DNA from: Streptomyces rapamycinicus NRRL 5491
GTDB lineage: Bacteria > Actinomycetota > Actinomycetes > Streptomycetales > Streptomycetaceae
NCBI RefSeq assembly: GCF_024298965.1
Contig: NZ_CP085193.1
Coordinates: 12,338,001 to 12,402,000, forward strand
Direction of reading: 5' to 3'
Length of the DNA: 64,000 nucleotides
Positions 8,319 to 17,389 of this stretch are shown piece by piece. Under the pieces are notes generated by a model. The model worked only from the letters and a program-made list of their open reading frames with translations. It had not been told where the DNA came from and did not search any database. A program made the position numbers and the translations under genes. How positions within the stretch are numbered: position 1 is the first letter of the stretch; each line of letters opens with the position of its first letter.

Positions 8319-9521
8319 CTAGATGACGCCTGCCCGGCGCCAGTGTGCGAGGTCCTGCGGCGTGGCCTCGGCCAGCTCACGCAGTACCTCCTCGTTGTCC
8401 TCGCCGAGCTGGGGAGCGGAATGGGGGAGGGGCGGCTCATAACCGTCGAGCAGCGCCGGTGTGCGGATCATCCGCCGCGGGCCGGCGTACGCGTCGTCGA
8501 TGTCGAGGAACATGTCGCGCGCCGCCAGGTGCGGGCACTCGTAGATCTCCGGCACGGTCTGTACCACGCCTGCGGGCAGTCCGATCTCGGAAAACCGCGC
8601 GACGACCTCGCTGCGGGTGCGCGAACGGGTCCACCGTTCGGCTTCCGGACGTATCAGTGAGGAGAAGTTCTCGGCTCGCGACAGCACCGAATCGAGCTTC
8701 GGATGGTCGAGAAGATCCTCACGGTCGATCGCCACACACATCCGGCGCCACATTTCGTCCGTGGGGATGATCAGGGCAACGTACCCGTCGCTGGCTTCCA
8801 GGGAACCCAGCGGGGCGTAGCCGTCGACTCCGCGGCGGCGCTCGTGCCGGGTGAAGTCCCAGAGCATGAGCTCCCGTTCGAGCAGCGAGGCCGTCGAGTC
8901 GTACATGCTCTGGTCGACGAAGGTGCCCCGTCCGGTGACGGCCCTGCCCTGCAGGGCGGCGAGCACCGAGAACGCGGCGTGCACGGCGGTGAAGAGATCG
9001 GCGAAACCGGTGATCGTGGGCAGCGGCGGCCCGTCCGCTTCACCCGTGACCGCCATGAGACCGCCCATGGCCTGGATCGCGGTGTCGAACGCGGGTCGGT
9101 CGGCGTAGACGCCACGGTGATCGGCCAAGCGGCCGTAGCCGCTGATGGCACAGTAGATCAGCCGCTCGTTGTCCTGGCGCAGCACCTCGTACCCGAGCCC
9201 GAGCCGGTCGACCGCGCCGGGACGCAGGTTTTCCACGATGACATCGGCACGGGACGCCAGCCGGCGGTAGACGGCGCGGCCTTCCTCGGTGGTGAGGTCC
9301 AGGGTCACCGACCGCTTGTTGCGGTTGTAGCTGAGAAAACCGCCGCTGAGCCGGCCGTTCTTGTCCTCGATCAGGGGATCGTAGGACCGGCGCGGGTCGC
9401 CGGTGCCCGGACGCTCGATCTTGATGACATCGGCGCCGAGGTCGGCCAGCATCATGGCGCAGTACGGGGCCGCGATGTATTGGCCCATCTCCAGGACCAC
9501 CAGCCCGTCGAGCGGCCTCAT
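8319..9521 (-). CDS. CaiB/BaiF family (class III) CoA-transferase
   Basis: 400 residues. The start MRPLDGLVVLEMGQYIAAPY, the ADLGADVIKIERPGTGD segment and the NKRSVTLDL motif define the class III CoA-transferases. A FVDQSMYDS segment fits the region of the catalytic Asp that carries the acyl anhydride. The frame is open far upstream, but ATG 9521 overlaps the alcohol dehydrogenase stop by 4 bases and matches the family N-terminus. The enzyme should transfer CoA between an acyl-CoA donor and an organic acid, activating the substrate. A second, broken CaiB gene lies at 18840; two-subunit CoA-transferases such as BbsEF exist, so loss of that partner could matter. Confidence 0.9.
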   Translation of the reverse strand: MRPLDGLVVLEMGQYIAAPYCAMMLADLGADVIKIERPGTGDPRRSYDPLIEDKNGRLSGGFLSYNRNKRSVTLDLTTEEGRAVYRRLASRADVIVENLRPGAVDRLGLGYEVLRQDNERLIYCAISGYGRLADHRGVYADRPAFDTAIQAMGGLMAVTGEADGPPLPTITGFADLFTAVHAAFSVLAALQGRAVTGRGTFVDQSMYDSTASLLERELMLWDFTRHERRRGVDGYAPLGSLEASDGYVALIIPTDEMWRRMCVAIDREDLLDHPKLDSVLSRAENFSSLIRPEAERWTRSRTRSEVVARFSEIGLPAGVVQTVPEIYECPHLAARDMFLDIDDAYAGPRRMIRTPALLDGYEPPLPHSAPQLGEDNEEVLRELAEATPQDLAHWRRAGVI

Positions 9522-10675
9522 GTCGACACCTGGGCCGCTGTCACGTGGGGGACGAGCACGGGCTTGATGTCCCGCTGGGCGCGCATGCGGGTGAGCGCCT
9601 CGGTGGCCTGCTCCAGCGGGTAGCGGTGGGGTACGAGCGTGCCGAAGTCGTAGCGGCGCCGGGTGTTCTTCATGAACTGCAGTGCCTTGCGGTACTCGGC
9701 GATGTGGCCCGACCAGGTGCCCATGATGGTCAGCTGCTGACGAGTGATGAAGCCGGGACGCACCGGCACTTCCTTGCCCGGTCCGTCGATCTGGCCGGTG
9801 ACCATGTAACGGCCGCCCTCCTTGACCATGCCGAGCCCTTCGGTGAACGCGGTCCGCGCACCGGAGAATTCGAAGACGACATCGGCTCCCCGCCCGCCGA
9901 GCAGCCCCCGGACGGCGTCGATACGGTCCTGCGGTTCGGGGGCGTCGGCGATGGACACGATGTCGGTGGCGCCGAAGGAGGTGGCGATCTTCAGCCGGTC
10001 CTCGGGGGCGCCGATGGTGATGACCCGTTCGGCGCCGAGGTGGTCGGCGAGCGCGGTGGCGAACAGCCCGAGGGGGCCCGACCCTTGGATGACCACGGTC
10101 TCCCATGGGTTGAGCCGGCCGATCCGGTCGAAGGAGTGCACCACCGTTCGCAGGGCACAGCTGGCGGCCGAGGCCCACTCGGTGGGCACCTCGTCCGGCA
10201 CCTTGACCCGCCCCGAGTTCTGGAAGACGTAGCAGTACTCGGCGAATCCGCCCACGAGGTAGGGGGCTTGGGCGCAACTGGTGAACATGTAGTACTGCCG
10301 GTTGGCGCACAGCGTCGGCTGGTTGTCCAGACGGCAGTGTTCGCACTGGTTGCACGACGCGTGGGTGAAGCAGATCCGGTCGCCCGCCCGGAGCGGCTGA
10401 CCGAAGGTGTCACGCTCCGCGCCCTCGCCGATGCGGACTACGGAGCCGACCATCTCGTGTCCGGGGATTACCGGCAGGCTGAGGGCCTGGCTGCCGGCCA
10501 GCGACCCGTCCCACAGATGCAGGTCGGAGCCGCAGACCGTGGCGGCCTCGATCTTGACGAGCAGGGCTCCCGGCTCCAGCTCGGTGGGAATGGGCAGCTC
10601 CCTGATCTCCAGGGGCTCGCCGTGTGCGGTGAGTACCGCGGCGCGGCTGGTCTTGGGAACAGTCTCGATCGACAT
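9518..10675 (-). CDS. Zinc-dependent medium-chain alcohol dehydrogenase
   Basis: 385 residues. Catalytic zinc ligands are Cys48 (CGSDLH) and the PGHE motif at His73; the structural zinc ligands are Cys108, Cys111, Cys114 and Cys123. A Rossmann-type GSGPLGLFATALADHLGA segment binds NAD(P). It should interconvert an alcohol and an aldehyde or ketone. The ATG has AAGGAG 7 bases upstream, 19 bases after the aldehyde dehydrogenase stop, and the gene overlaps the CaiB-type gene by 4 bases. With the neighbouring aldehyde dehydrogenase it could convert a primary alcohol to an acid that the CoA-transferase then activates. Confidence 0.9.
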   Translation of the reverse strand: MSIETVPKTSRAAVLTAHGEPLEIRELPIPTELEPGALLVKIEAATVCGSDLHLWDGSLAGSQALSLPVIPGHEMVGSVVRIGEGAERDTFGQPLRAGDRICFTHASCNQCEHCRLDNQPTLCANRQYYMFTSCAQAPYLVGGFAEYCYVFQNSGRVKVPDEVPTEWASAASCALRTVVHSFDRIGRLNPWETVVIQGSGPLGLFATALADHLGAERVITIGAPEDRLKIATSFGATDIVSIADAPEPQDRIDAVRGLLGGRGADVVFEFSGARTAFTEGLGMVKEGGRYMVTGQIDGPGKEVPVRPGFITRQQLTIMGTWSGHIAEYRKALQFMKNTRRRYDFGTLVPHRYPLEQATEALTRMRAQRDIKPVLVPHVTAAQVST

Positions 10676-10694
10676 GCCATCACTCCTTTATTGA

Positions 10695-12191
10695 TCAGCC
10701 GAGCTTGAACGGGTCGCGGCTCGCGCCGGTCAGCTCGACCCAGACCGACTTCGTCTGGAGGTAGGCGTCCAGGCCCTCGAGCCCGTTCTCCCTGCCGATG
10801 CCGCTCTGCCGGAAGCCGCCGTACGGCACGTTGTAGGCGAGCACACGGTAGGAATTGATCCAGATGGATCCGGCGTTGAGCTGGTGGGCGACGCGGTGGG
10901 CGCGCTGGATATCTCGTGTCCACACCGCGGCGGCCAGGCCGTAGGCGGTGTCGTTGGCGATCCGGACGGCTTCCTCCTCGCTGTCGAAGGGGATGACCGA
11001 CAGCACAGGACCGAAGATCTCCTCGCGGGCGACCCGCATGTCGTTGCGCACACCGGTGAGGATCGTGGGCTCGAAAAAGTACCCGTCGCGCAGGTCTCCC
11101 TCGGTCGGCCTGCGTCCGCCGGACACCAACGTGGCTCCCTCGCCGAGGCCGATCTCCACATACGAGCACACCTTGTCCAACTGCCCGTCGAAGGCGATGG
11201 GCCCCACTTCCGTGGCCGTGTCGAGCGGGTCGCCGAGCTTGATCGTCTTGATGCGTTCGGCCAGCTTGCCGACCAGTTCGTCGTGGATCTCCCGGGCGAC
11301 GAGCAGCCGGCTGCCGGCGATGCAGGTCTGCCCCGTCGCGGCGAAGATGCCGGCCATGACCCCGTTCATGGCTGCTTCGATGTCGGTGTCGGCGAAGACG
11401 ATGTTGGGGGACTTGCCTCCGAGTTCGAGGGTCACATCCGCGATGTGCTCGGCGGCCGCCTTCATCACGGCCGTTCCGGTCGCCGTGGAGCCCGTGAAGG
11501 TCACCTTGGCCACTCCGGGGTCGGCGGACAGGGCCGCACCGGTCGCTCCGGCACCGGTCACAACGTTGAAAACCCCGTCGGGGAATCCCGCTTCCGCGAC
11601 GAGTTCAGCGAACTTCAGGGTGGACATCGGGGTCTGCTCGGCCGGTTTGGCCACGAACGCGCAGCCGGCGGCGAGCGCCGGTGCGAGCTTGCTGGCCAGC
11701 AGGTACAGCGGGCTGTTCCAGGGCAGGATGGCGGCCACCACGCCGATCGGTTCCCGGCGGGTGTAGGTGAAGAAGTTGGTGTGCGGCGAGGGGATCGTCG
11801 ACCCCTGGATCTTGTCGGCGGCTCCGGCGAAGTACTCGTAGGTCGCGGGGAGCCCTGCCATCTGGCCCCGGGTTTCACGAATGACCTTGCCGTTGTCCGT
11901 GGTCTCGATCTCGGCGAGTTCCTCCGTGTGCTCGGCGATGAGCTGCCCCAGGCGCCGGATGAGGGTGCCCCTCGCCGAGGCGGACATCGTGCCCCATGGC
12001 CCGCTCAGTGCGTCGGTCGCGGCCCGGACGGCCTTGCGGACGTCGGCCGCCCCGCCGAGCGGAGCCCTGGCCCACACCTTCCCGGTGAACGGGTCGACCG
12101 TCCCGAAGGTCTCTCCCGTCTCGGCGTCCACCCACTTGCCACCGATGTACATCTGCCGGTACTCGACGTCACCGGCTCCACGACGTGACAT
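10695..12191 (-). CDS. NAD(P)-dependent aldehyde dehydrogenase
   Basis: 498 residues with aldehyde dehydrogenase motifs LELGGKSP (general base Glu), GQTCIAGS (catalytic Cys), EEIFGPVL and PYGGFRQSGIGRE. It resembles betaine- and hydroxymuconic-semialdehyde-type dehydrogenases in general form. An ATG-rich longer frame reaches 12254; I preferred ATG 12191, which has GAAGG about a dozen bases upstream and matches the family's usual N-terminal length. It is 108 bases downstream of the MmgE/PrpD gene and 19 bases upstream of the alcohol dehydrogenase. Together with the amidohydrolase-linked enzyme at 2564 it makes two aldehyde dehydrogenases flanking one regulator, which may act at different steps. 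Confidence 0.88.
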   Translation of the reverse strand: MSRRGAGDVEYRQMYIGGKWVDAETGETFGTVDPFTGKVWARAPLGGAADVRKAVRAATDALSGPWGTMSASARGTLIRRLGQLIAEHTEELAEIETTDNGKVIRETRGQMAGLPATYEYFAGAADKIQGSTIPSPHTNFFTYTRREPIGVVAAILPWNSPLYLLASKLAPALAAGCAFVAKPAEQTPMSTLKFAELVAEAGFPDGVFNVVTGAGATGAALSADPGVAKVTFTGSTATGTAVMKAAAEHIADVTLELGGKSPNIVFADTDIEAAMNGVMAGIFAATGQTCIAGSRLLVAREIHDELVGKLAERIKTIKLGDPLDTATEVGPIAFDGQLDKVCSYVEIGLGEGATLVSGGRRPTEGDLRDGYFFEPTILTGVRNDMRVAREEIFGPVLSVIPFDSEEEAVRIANDTAYGLAAAVWTRDIQRAHRVAHQLNAGSIWINSYRVLAYNVPYGGFRQSGIGRENGLEGLDAYLQTKSVWVELTGASRDPFKLG

Positions 12192-12299
12192 TTCAAACTT
12201 CACCTTCCCGCGGCGCGGCCGCGTCCGTTCTGTGTCCGAGGAGGAGGCCCGCATTCGCCGCGGCCCCCTGCCGGGGTTCTTTCTCGGTATCCGGAAGTT

Positions 12300-13643
12300 T
12301 CAGCGGCGTGAGAGGACCGCTCCCAGGAGCCCGTCCAGGCTGTTCGCCTCCGGCAGCGCTGCGACGGCGGCGAACAGGGCCTCGAGCCCTTCCTCGGTGA
12401 ACCCGGTCTCCGGCCGTAGCCGCCGGGCGTTGTCCCGCACCTCAGCCGAGTCCCAGGACAGTTCCTGGGAGGAGTCCTCGATCGCCGTCCGGATCTGCCG
12501 TCCGTCGACCAGCGTGAGCGTCGCGGCGGCCGTCTTCGGCGGGCGGCTTGCCTCCGGGACGATGACGATGCGCTCGACCAGGTCGAGCAGCGTCGGGTCG
12601 TCGAAGCGGGTCAGCGCCGCATAGGTGATGTGCCCTTCGGCCAACGCGACGGCGATGCCGAAACGCACGCTCATCAGCGTCTGCGCCACCTCCCGGAAGG
12701 GCCCACTGCTACCCACCCCGGGATAGACGGCCTCGCGCTCGTTCATCCGCACGACCAGCGAGGCCACGTCTGCCGGTTTGACGCCATGCGTGGTGGCGAG
12801 CCGTGCCGCGACCAGGGCCGGCGTCTGGTTGAACGCGCAAACCGGGTAGGGCTTGAAGGTGACGTCCAGGATCCTCCAGCGGCGGCCGAGTTCGGCCGCC
12901 AGCCCATCCGGCTGTGGAGCCCGCCCTCGGACGAAGCAGTCGAGGAACCCGGCCTGCCCCTCTATCGCGCTGGTTGAGCCTCGCGCTCCGGCCTTGGCCA
13001 GTCGCGCGGCGAGCAGGCCGTTCATGGCGGCCACACCGGTCTGGTAATGCCATTCGTCGGTGCCGGCGGCGAACGGTTCGCTGCCACCGCCCGCGAAGGC
13101 GGATGCCAGGCCCAGGGCCGAGGCGAGAGGTGAGGCTCCCAGGCCGAGGACACGTCCCGCCGCCGCGGCCGCGGCCAGCGGGCCGAACAGGCCGGTCGCC
13201 CGGAACGGCGGTGTGGTCCGCTCGGTCAGTGGGTCGGAGACCGCCGTACCCACCTCATAGCCGGCCAGGACCGCGGCCAGGAACGTCGGGCCGTCCACGC
13301 GCTCGGCCTCCGCGGCCGCGAGAGCCGCGGGGATCGTCGCCACCCCGGGGTGGAACGTTCCGTGGGTGTCCTCCTGAGCGCGGGCGTGCAGCAGCGCGCT
13401 GTTCGCGAAGGCGGCGAGCGGCGCGGTCGCGGTCCTGCCGGAGGCGAGCAGGTGAGCCTCGCCGCAGTCGGCACCACCGAGTGCCGCCTCAGCCGTCTCG
13501 CCGAACCCGACCCCCGCCCCGGCCGCACCGACGACCAGGGCGTGCACGAGGCAGTCCTGGGCACGCGCGACGACTGCCGCCGGCACCTGGTCGAGCTCGA
13601 TCCCGGCGGCGAAGTCGCCGAGCCGTTCCACCACGCCCGTCAT
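12300..13643 (-). CDS. MmgE/PrpD family protein
   Basis: 447 residues of the MmgE/PrpD fold, which includes 2-methylcitrate dehydratase, cis-aconitate decarboxylase and iminodisuccinate epimerase. Visible family features are the all-helical N-terminal domain with HARAQEDTHGTFHPG, a central KPYPVCAFNQTP segment, and the C-terminal lid domain. ATG 13643 is preferred over a TTG at 13706 because the family begins close to the GVVERLGDFA segment. A 15-codon ORF (ATG 13687, with AGGA upstream) overlaps this start as ATGA and may act as a coupling leader. The IS110 element ends about 75 bases upstream and separates this gene from etfA. The reaction cannot be decided between hydration, epimerisation and decarboxylation. 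Confidence 0.8.
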   Translation of the reverse strand: MTGVVERLGDFAAGIELDQVPAAVVARAQDCLVHALVVGAAGAGVGFGETAEAALGGADCGEAHLLASGRTATAPLAAFANSALLHARAQEDTHGTFHPGVATIPAALAAAEAERVDGPTFLAAVLAGYEVGTAVSDPLTERTTPPFRATGLFGPLAAAAAAGRVLGLGASPLASALGLASAFAGGGSEPFAAGTDEWHYQTGVAAMNGLLAARLAKAGARGSTSAIEGQAGFLDCFVRGRAPQPDGLAAELGRRWRILDVTFKPYPVCAFNQTPALVAARLATTHGVKPADVASLVVRMNEREAVYPGVGSSGPFREVAQTLMSVRFGIAVALAEGHITYAALTRFDDPTLLDLVERIVIVPEASRPPKTAAATLTLVDGRQIRTAIEDSSQELSWDSAEVRDNARRLRPETGFTEEGLEALFAAVAALPEANSLDGLLGAVLSRR

Positions 13644-13736
13644 GCCACGCCGTCCACGGTTGACGGGCCGATTCCGCTGCCCCACATGAGGAGTCCTACC
13701 TTTCAAGGGTGGTTGCTCTGGTCATTCGTAAGATCG

Positions 13737-13919
13737 GAGGGCCCAGGGGTTCTGGGTATGGCTGGCATGTGGGCGCCGTTGGCAAGGCTCAAAGGACTTG
13801 GCCGCCCGGGACCCCGCGACGACTCGACCGCCAATTGGGAGACGCGACTCGATCGCTGCTGTAGGACAACGTCGGCGAGGTCGTCTGCGGGTGACATGTG
13901 AGACGGCGAGCTGGCGGAG
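13737..13919 (+). ncRNA. Candidate IS110 bridge RNA (left-end noncoding region)
   Basis: About 180 bases between the left end and the transposase lack a plausible gene. Blocks such as GGCCGCCCGG and CCCGCGACGACTCG are shared with the same region of the degenerate copy at 18605-18790. IS110 elements of the IS621 group are known to encode a structured bridge RNA from this non-coding end that pairs with target and donor DNA. Assignment here is by position and conservation; I did not derive loops. Confidence 0.4.
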
Positions 13920-13925
13920 GTGGCC

Positions 13926-15116
13926 GTGCCCGAGATCTGGGCCGGAGTGGACATCGGCAAGGAACACCACCACTGCGTGGTGATCAACGCGGACGGCGAA
14001 CGGCTGCTGTCGCGCCGGGTCCTGAACGATGAGACCGAGTTGCTTCACCTCATCGGCGATGTCCTGGCGATATCCGCGGACGTGCTGTGGGCCGTCGATC
14101 TCAACCACGGCGGAGCTGCCCTGCTGATCTGCCTGCTCCTCAGCCACGATCAGCCGATGGCCTATCTGACCGGCCTGGCAGTCCACCGTGCCTCGGCCAC
14201 CTACAAGGGCGAAGGCAAGACGGACGCGAAGGACGCCTTTGTCATCGCCGACCAGGCCCGCGTTCGCCGGGACCTCGGGCTGCTGAGGCCCGGTGACGAG
14301 ATCGCTGTCGACCTGCGCACGCTGACCAACCGGCGCCTTGACGTGGTCTTCGACCGCACCCGGCAGATCAACCGGCTCCGCGCCCAACTGCTGGAGATCT
14401 TCCCCGCGTTGGAGCGGTCGCTGGACCTGGTCAATAAAGGCCCGGTGATGCTGCTGACCGGCTACCAGACCCCGGCCGCGATCCGCCGCGCCGGCGTCCA
14501 GCGGATCGAGACCTGGCTGAAGAACCGCAAGGTCCGCGGTGCCGCGGCGCTGGCGAAGACGGTTGTGGAGGCCGCCCGGGCCCAGATGACCGCACTGCCC
14601 GGCGAGAAGCTGGCGGCCGCCATGGTGGTCCGCCTCGCGAAGGGGGTGATGGCCCTTGATGAGGAGATCGTCGAGCTTGACGCCCTGATCGAGGCCACGT
14701 TTCGCGAGCATCCGCACGCCGAGGTGATCCGTAGCCTGCCCGGTATGGGCCCCAAGCTCGGCGCCGAATTCATCGCCGCGACCGGCGGTGACATGGACGC
14801 CTTCGGCAGCGCCGACCGCCTGGCCGGCTTCGCCGGCCTTGCCCCCAGGCCCCGTGACTCCGGCCGCGTCAGCGGCAACCTGCGCCGCCCCCGGCGCTAC
14901 CACCGCGGACTGCTGCGGTCGATGTACCTCTCGGCGATGGTCAGCATCACGACATGCCCCGCGTCCAAGGCGTACTACCAGCGGAAGAGAAGCGAGGGTA
15001 AGGGCCACAAGCAGGCCCTGCTCGCGCTCGCCCGCCGCAGGCTCAACGTCCTGTGGGCGATGATCCGTGACGGACAGTGCTACCAAGGTTCACCTCCCGT
15101 CACGACTGCGGCTTGA
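13926..15116 (+). CDS. IS110-family transposase (DEDD/serine recombinase)
   Basis: 396 residues. The N-terminal RuvC-like domain starts WAGVDIGKEHHH (first acidic residue) and contains AVDLNHGG and TDAKDAFVIADQAR motifs. The C-terminal transposase domain has the helix-hairpin segment RSLPGMGPKLGAEFIAATGGD and ADRLAGFAGLAPRPRDSG, containing the conserved Ser region. GTG 13926 is preferred to GTG 13920 because GGAGG lies 5-6 bases before it and the degenerate copy starts at the equivalent GTG. The frame is uninterrupted, so it may still be active. It probably acts with an RNA made from the upstream non-coding region. Confidence 0.92.
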   Translation: MPEIWAGVDIGKEHHHCVVINADGERLLSRRVLNDETELLHLIGDVLAISADVLWAVDLNHGGAALLICLLLSHDQPMAYLTGLAVHRASATYKGEGKTDAKDAFVIADQARVRRDLGLLRPGDEIAVDLRTLTNRRLDVVFDRTRQINRLRAQLLEIFPALERSLDLVNKGPVMLLTGYQTPAAIRRAGVQRIETWLKNRKVRGAAALAKTVVEAARAQMTALPGEKLAAAMVVRLAKGVMALDEEIVELDALIEATFREHPHAEVIRSLPGMGPKLGAEFIAATGGDMDAFGSADRLAGFAGLAPRPRDSGRVSGNLRRPRRYHRGLLRSMYLSAMVSITTCPASKAYYQRKRSEGKGHKQALLALARRRLNVLWAMIRDGQCYQGSPPVTTAA

Positions 15117-15250
15117 CATCACGATTGGGAAGTCCTTTCAGGCCAGGAGAACATTCATCGTGAAATGTCGACACCGGTGCGGCATGCGGCCCACCTATCC
15201 GGTCGAGGGGCCGGCACGCGTGCCGGGGACGGAGCTCGTCGGGGAGTGAC

Positions 15251-16213
15251 TCAGCCCTTGCGGGCGTTGATCTCCTCGGTGAGCTGGGGGATGACCTGGA
15301 AGAGGTCGCCGACCACGCCGAAGTCGGCCAGGTCGAAGATCGGTGCGTCCGGATCCTTGTTCACCGCGACGATCGTCTTCGATGTCCGCATACCCGCCCG
15401 GTGCTGGATGGCGCCGGAGATGCCGTTGGCGATGTAGAGCTGCGGGGAGACGCTCTTGCCGGTCTGCCCGACCTGATGGGAGTGCGGGTACCAGCCGGCG
15501 TCCACCGCCGCCCGCGAGGCACCCACCGCGGCGCCGAGGGAGTCGGCGAGCGCCTCGACGATGTGGAAATTCCCTGCGTCACCCACGCCGCGCCCACCCG
15601 AGACCACGATCGCCGCCTCGGTCAGCTCCGGGCGCCCCGTCGACTCCCGCGCGGTACGGGCTGTGACCCTGGTGCCCGTGGCCGACTCGCCGAAGGTGAC
15701 GGCGAGAGGCTCGACCGCGCCCGCGGCCGGCGCCGCCTCCGCGGCCGCCGAGTTCGGCTTGACCGTGATGACCGGTGCGCCCTTGGTCACGCGGGAAGTG
15801 AGGGTGAACGCCGCCGCGAACGCCGACTGGGTGGCCACCAGGCCGTCGTCGCCGGGCCGTACGTCGATGGCGCCGGTGACGATCCCGGAGCCGATACGGA
15901 GCGCGAGGCGGGCGGCGATCTCGTTCCCTTCCCCGGACGACAGCATCAGCACCGCCGCCGGGGACACCCGTTCGTAGGCGGCCCGCAGGGCGTCCACCTT
16001 CGGCACGACGAGGTAGTCGGCGAACTCGGGGGCATCCGCCACGAGCACCCTCACCGCGCCGTGTTCGGCCAAGGCGACGGCGGTGTCCTGAGCGCCGGAA
16101 CCGAGCGCGAGCGCGACCGGGTCACCGAGGCGACGGGCCAGCGCCAGCAACTCCAGGGTGGGCTTGCGGACCGCGCCGTCCACATGGTCGACGTAAACGA
16201 GCACTTCAGTCAT
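15251..16213 (-). CDS. etfA: Electron transfer flavoprotein alpha subunit
   Basis: 320 residues, FixB/EtfA. The N-terminal alpha/beta domain starts [13 protein letters not shown]; the C-terminal FAD-binding domain shows [54 protein letters not shown] and [12 protein letters not shown] motifs (quoted in short pieces of the known pattern). It accepts electrons from acyl-CoA dehydrogenases and passes them to the quinone pool. ATG 16213 is 8 bases after AGGAGG and 13 bases after the etfB stop; ATG 16219 is too close to the ribosome binding site. Downstream the IS110 element separates it from the MmgE/PrpD gene. A dedicated ETF implies an acyl-CoA dehydrogenase step; the only one nearby is the remnant at 19585. 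Confidence 0.93.
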   Translation of the reverse strand: MTEVLVYVDHVDGAVRKPTLELLALARRLGDPVALALGSGAQDTAVALAEHGAVRVLVADAPEFADYLVVPKVDALRAAYERVSPAAVLMLSSGEGNEIAARLALRIGSGIVTGAIDVRPGDDGLVATQSAFAAAFTLTSRVTKGAPVITVKPNSAAAEAAPAAGAVEPLAVTFGESATGTRVTARTARESTGRPELTEAAIVVSGGRGVGDAGNFHIVEALADSLGAAVGASRAAVDAGWYPHSHQVGQTGKSVSPQLYIANGISGAIQHRAGMRTSKTIVAVNKDPDAPIFDLADFGVVGDLFQVIPQLTEEINARKG

Positions 16214-16226
16214 GGCCATGCCCTCC

Positions 16227-17024
16227 TCAGATGAACTTCCTGCTCGCCAGGAACTCGGCCAGCCGCTTTCCCCCCACACCGCCGTCCTCGACCACGGTCC
16301 CAGCCGAACGCACCGGACGCTCCGCCGCCGAGTCCACCGTCGTCCAGGCCCCGCTCAGGCCCACCGCATCCGCATCGATGCCCAGATCCGACAGACCCCA
16401 GGATTCGACCGGCTTCTTCTTCGCCGCCATGATCCCCTTGAACGATGGGTAGCGGACCTCACCCGACTGATCCGTCACCGAGGCCACCGCTGGCAGCGAT
16501 GACTCCAGCCACTCGGAGGCGGTGTCACCGTCCCGGCGGCCCCTGACCGTGCCGTCCTCGACCGAGATCTCGGACAGCAGCGTCATCTGCGGCACCCGCA
16601 GGCGTTCGGCCAGCAGCGCCGGCACCACGCCCATCGCGCCGTCCGTGGCCGCCATTCCGGAGACCACCAGGTCGTATCCGGCCGTCTCGATCGCCTTCGC
16701 CAGGACCAGTGAGGTGCCGATCACGTCCGTGCCGTGCAGTGCCTCGTCCTCCACATGGATGGCCCTGTCGGCACCCATCGCCAGAGCCTTGCGCAGCGCG
16801 TCCTCCGCGTCCCGCGGCCCCACCGTGACCACCGTGATCTCGGCATCGTCGCCGTTCTGGCCCCGGCTTTCGGCGATCCGCAGCGCCTGTTCCACGGCGT
16901 ACTCATCCAGCTCCGACAGCAGCCCGTCCGCGTCGTCCCGGTCGACGGTCAGGTCATCGGCAAAGCGCCGGTCGGCTGCGGCGTCAGGCACATACTTCAC
17001 GGTAACGACAAGGCGGAAACTCAT
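16227..17024 (-). CDS. etfB: Electron transfer flavoprotein beta subunit
   Basis: 265 residues, FixA/EtfB. It starts [15 protein letters not shown] and carries the [14 protein letters not shown] segment, the [26 protein letters not shown] pattern (AMP-binding region) and a C-terminal KKPVESW tail that wraps the alpha subunit. ATG 17024 has AGGAGA 7 bases upstream; the longer frame to 17330 crosses non-coding promoter DNA and a run of nine G. It is the first gene of the etfBA pair. Two sites resembling the GntR motif lie 140-270 bases upstream, and the degenerate IS110 copy begins beyond them. Confidence 0.93.
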   Translation of the reverse strand: MSFRLVVTVKYVPDAAADRRFADDLTVDRDDADGLLSELDEYAVEQALRIAESRGQNGDDAEITVVTVGPRDAEDALRKALAMGADRAIHVEDEALHGTDVIGTSLVLAKAIETAGYDLVVSGMAATDGAMGVVPALLAERLRVPQMTLLSEISVEDGTVRGRRDGDTASEWLESSLPAVASVTDQSGEVRYPSFKGIMAAKKKPVESWGLSDLGIDADAVGLSGAWTTVDSAAERPVRSAGTVVEDGGVGGKRLAEFLASRKFI

Positions 17025-17165
17025 TGCGCTTCTCCTGAACGGGGGGGGGTGCGGGCCGCGGCGACCGGCGAGGAACAGCGGGCGACGGGCGAGTTCGAGG
17101 AGTGGCCGGTCGATCGTCAAGACGGCTCCCTGCGGGTCTCGCTCGTACCGTTCACCGTCGGCAAT

Positions 17166-17176
17166 ATTTGTCCGTA
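17166..17176 (+). promoter_or_regulatory. Candidate GntR operator half-site upstream of etfB
   Basis: ATTTGTCCGTA matches ATTTGTACGTA at 5765 at 10 of 11 positions. Its position upstream of etfB and 11 kb from the regulator suggests a common regulon. Confidence 0.45.
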
Positions 17177-17282
17177 TGAATCTGCGGCTCAGTTTGTGAG
17201 GCAACCTCCGTCCTGTCAACCGTTGTGCGGCTGAGAACCGGACATCCGCCGACAGTCGGGGGTTGACCGTACTCGCATTTTG

Positions 17283-17293
17283 ACCGTACAAAT
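17283..17293 (-). promoter_or_regulatory. Candidate GntR operator half-site upstream of etfB, inverted
   Basis: ACCGTACAAAT is the inverted motif (9 of 11 positions on the opposite strand). With 17166 it forms an inverted pair spanning about 128 bases, close to the 125-base span of the pair at 5765/5879. Confidence 0.4.
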
Positions 17294-17389
17294 TATTGGC
17301 AGTGGGTGCGCTCCAGCGGACCCCGCCCACCTCAGGGAAGGATTCCCAATGACGTTGTCAAGCCGGGGCGGCGACGCCTTGTGACTGGG

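Larger units (their letters stand above)
13718..15138 (+). mobile_element. IS110-family insertion sequence, apparently intact copy
   Basis: The left end is placed at GGTCATTCGTAAGATCGG (from about 13718) because the same sequence marks the end of the degenerate copy near 18808. The right end is placed near 15138 because both copies share a CGGCTTGACA...ATTGGGAA segment just after the transposase. No terminal inverted repeats are seen, as usual in IS110. The element lies between etfA and the MmgE/PrpD gene in opposite orientation to them, probably breaking a single operon. Ends are accurate only to about 10-20 bases. Confidence 0.8.
17025..17337 (-). promoter_or_regulatory. etfBA upstream region
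   Basis: About 310 bases without a gene between etfB and the degenerate IS110. It holds a homopolymer of nine G at 17041-17049 directly before the etfB ribosome binding site, and two sites resembling the GntR motif at 17166 and 17283. No clear -10/-35 pair was chosen. Confidence 0.5.

Noticed and set aside
9545..12188. Two long plus-strand frames opposite the alcohol and aldehyde dehydrogenase genes
   Set aside because: Shadows of well-supported enzymes on the minus strand; no ribosome binding sites or domains.
17041..17049. Run of nine G as a phase-variation tract for etfB
   Set aside because: It lies upstream of the ribosome binding site, outside the coding frame, and a homopolymer of this length is not rare in this GC-rich sequence. 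It could affect transcription, but nothing supports switching.
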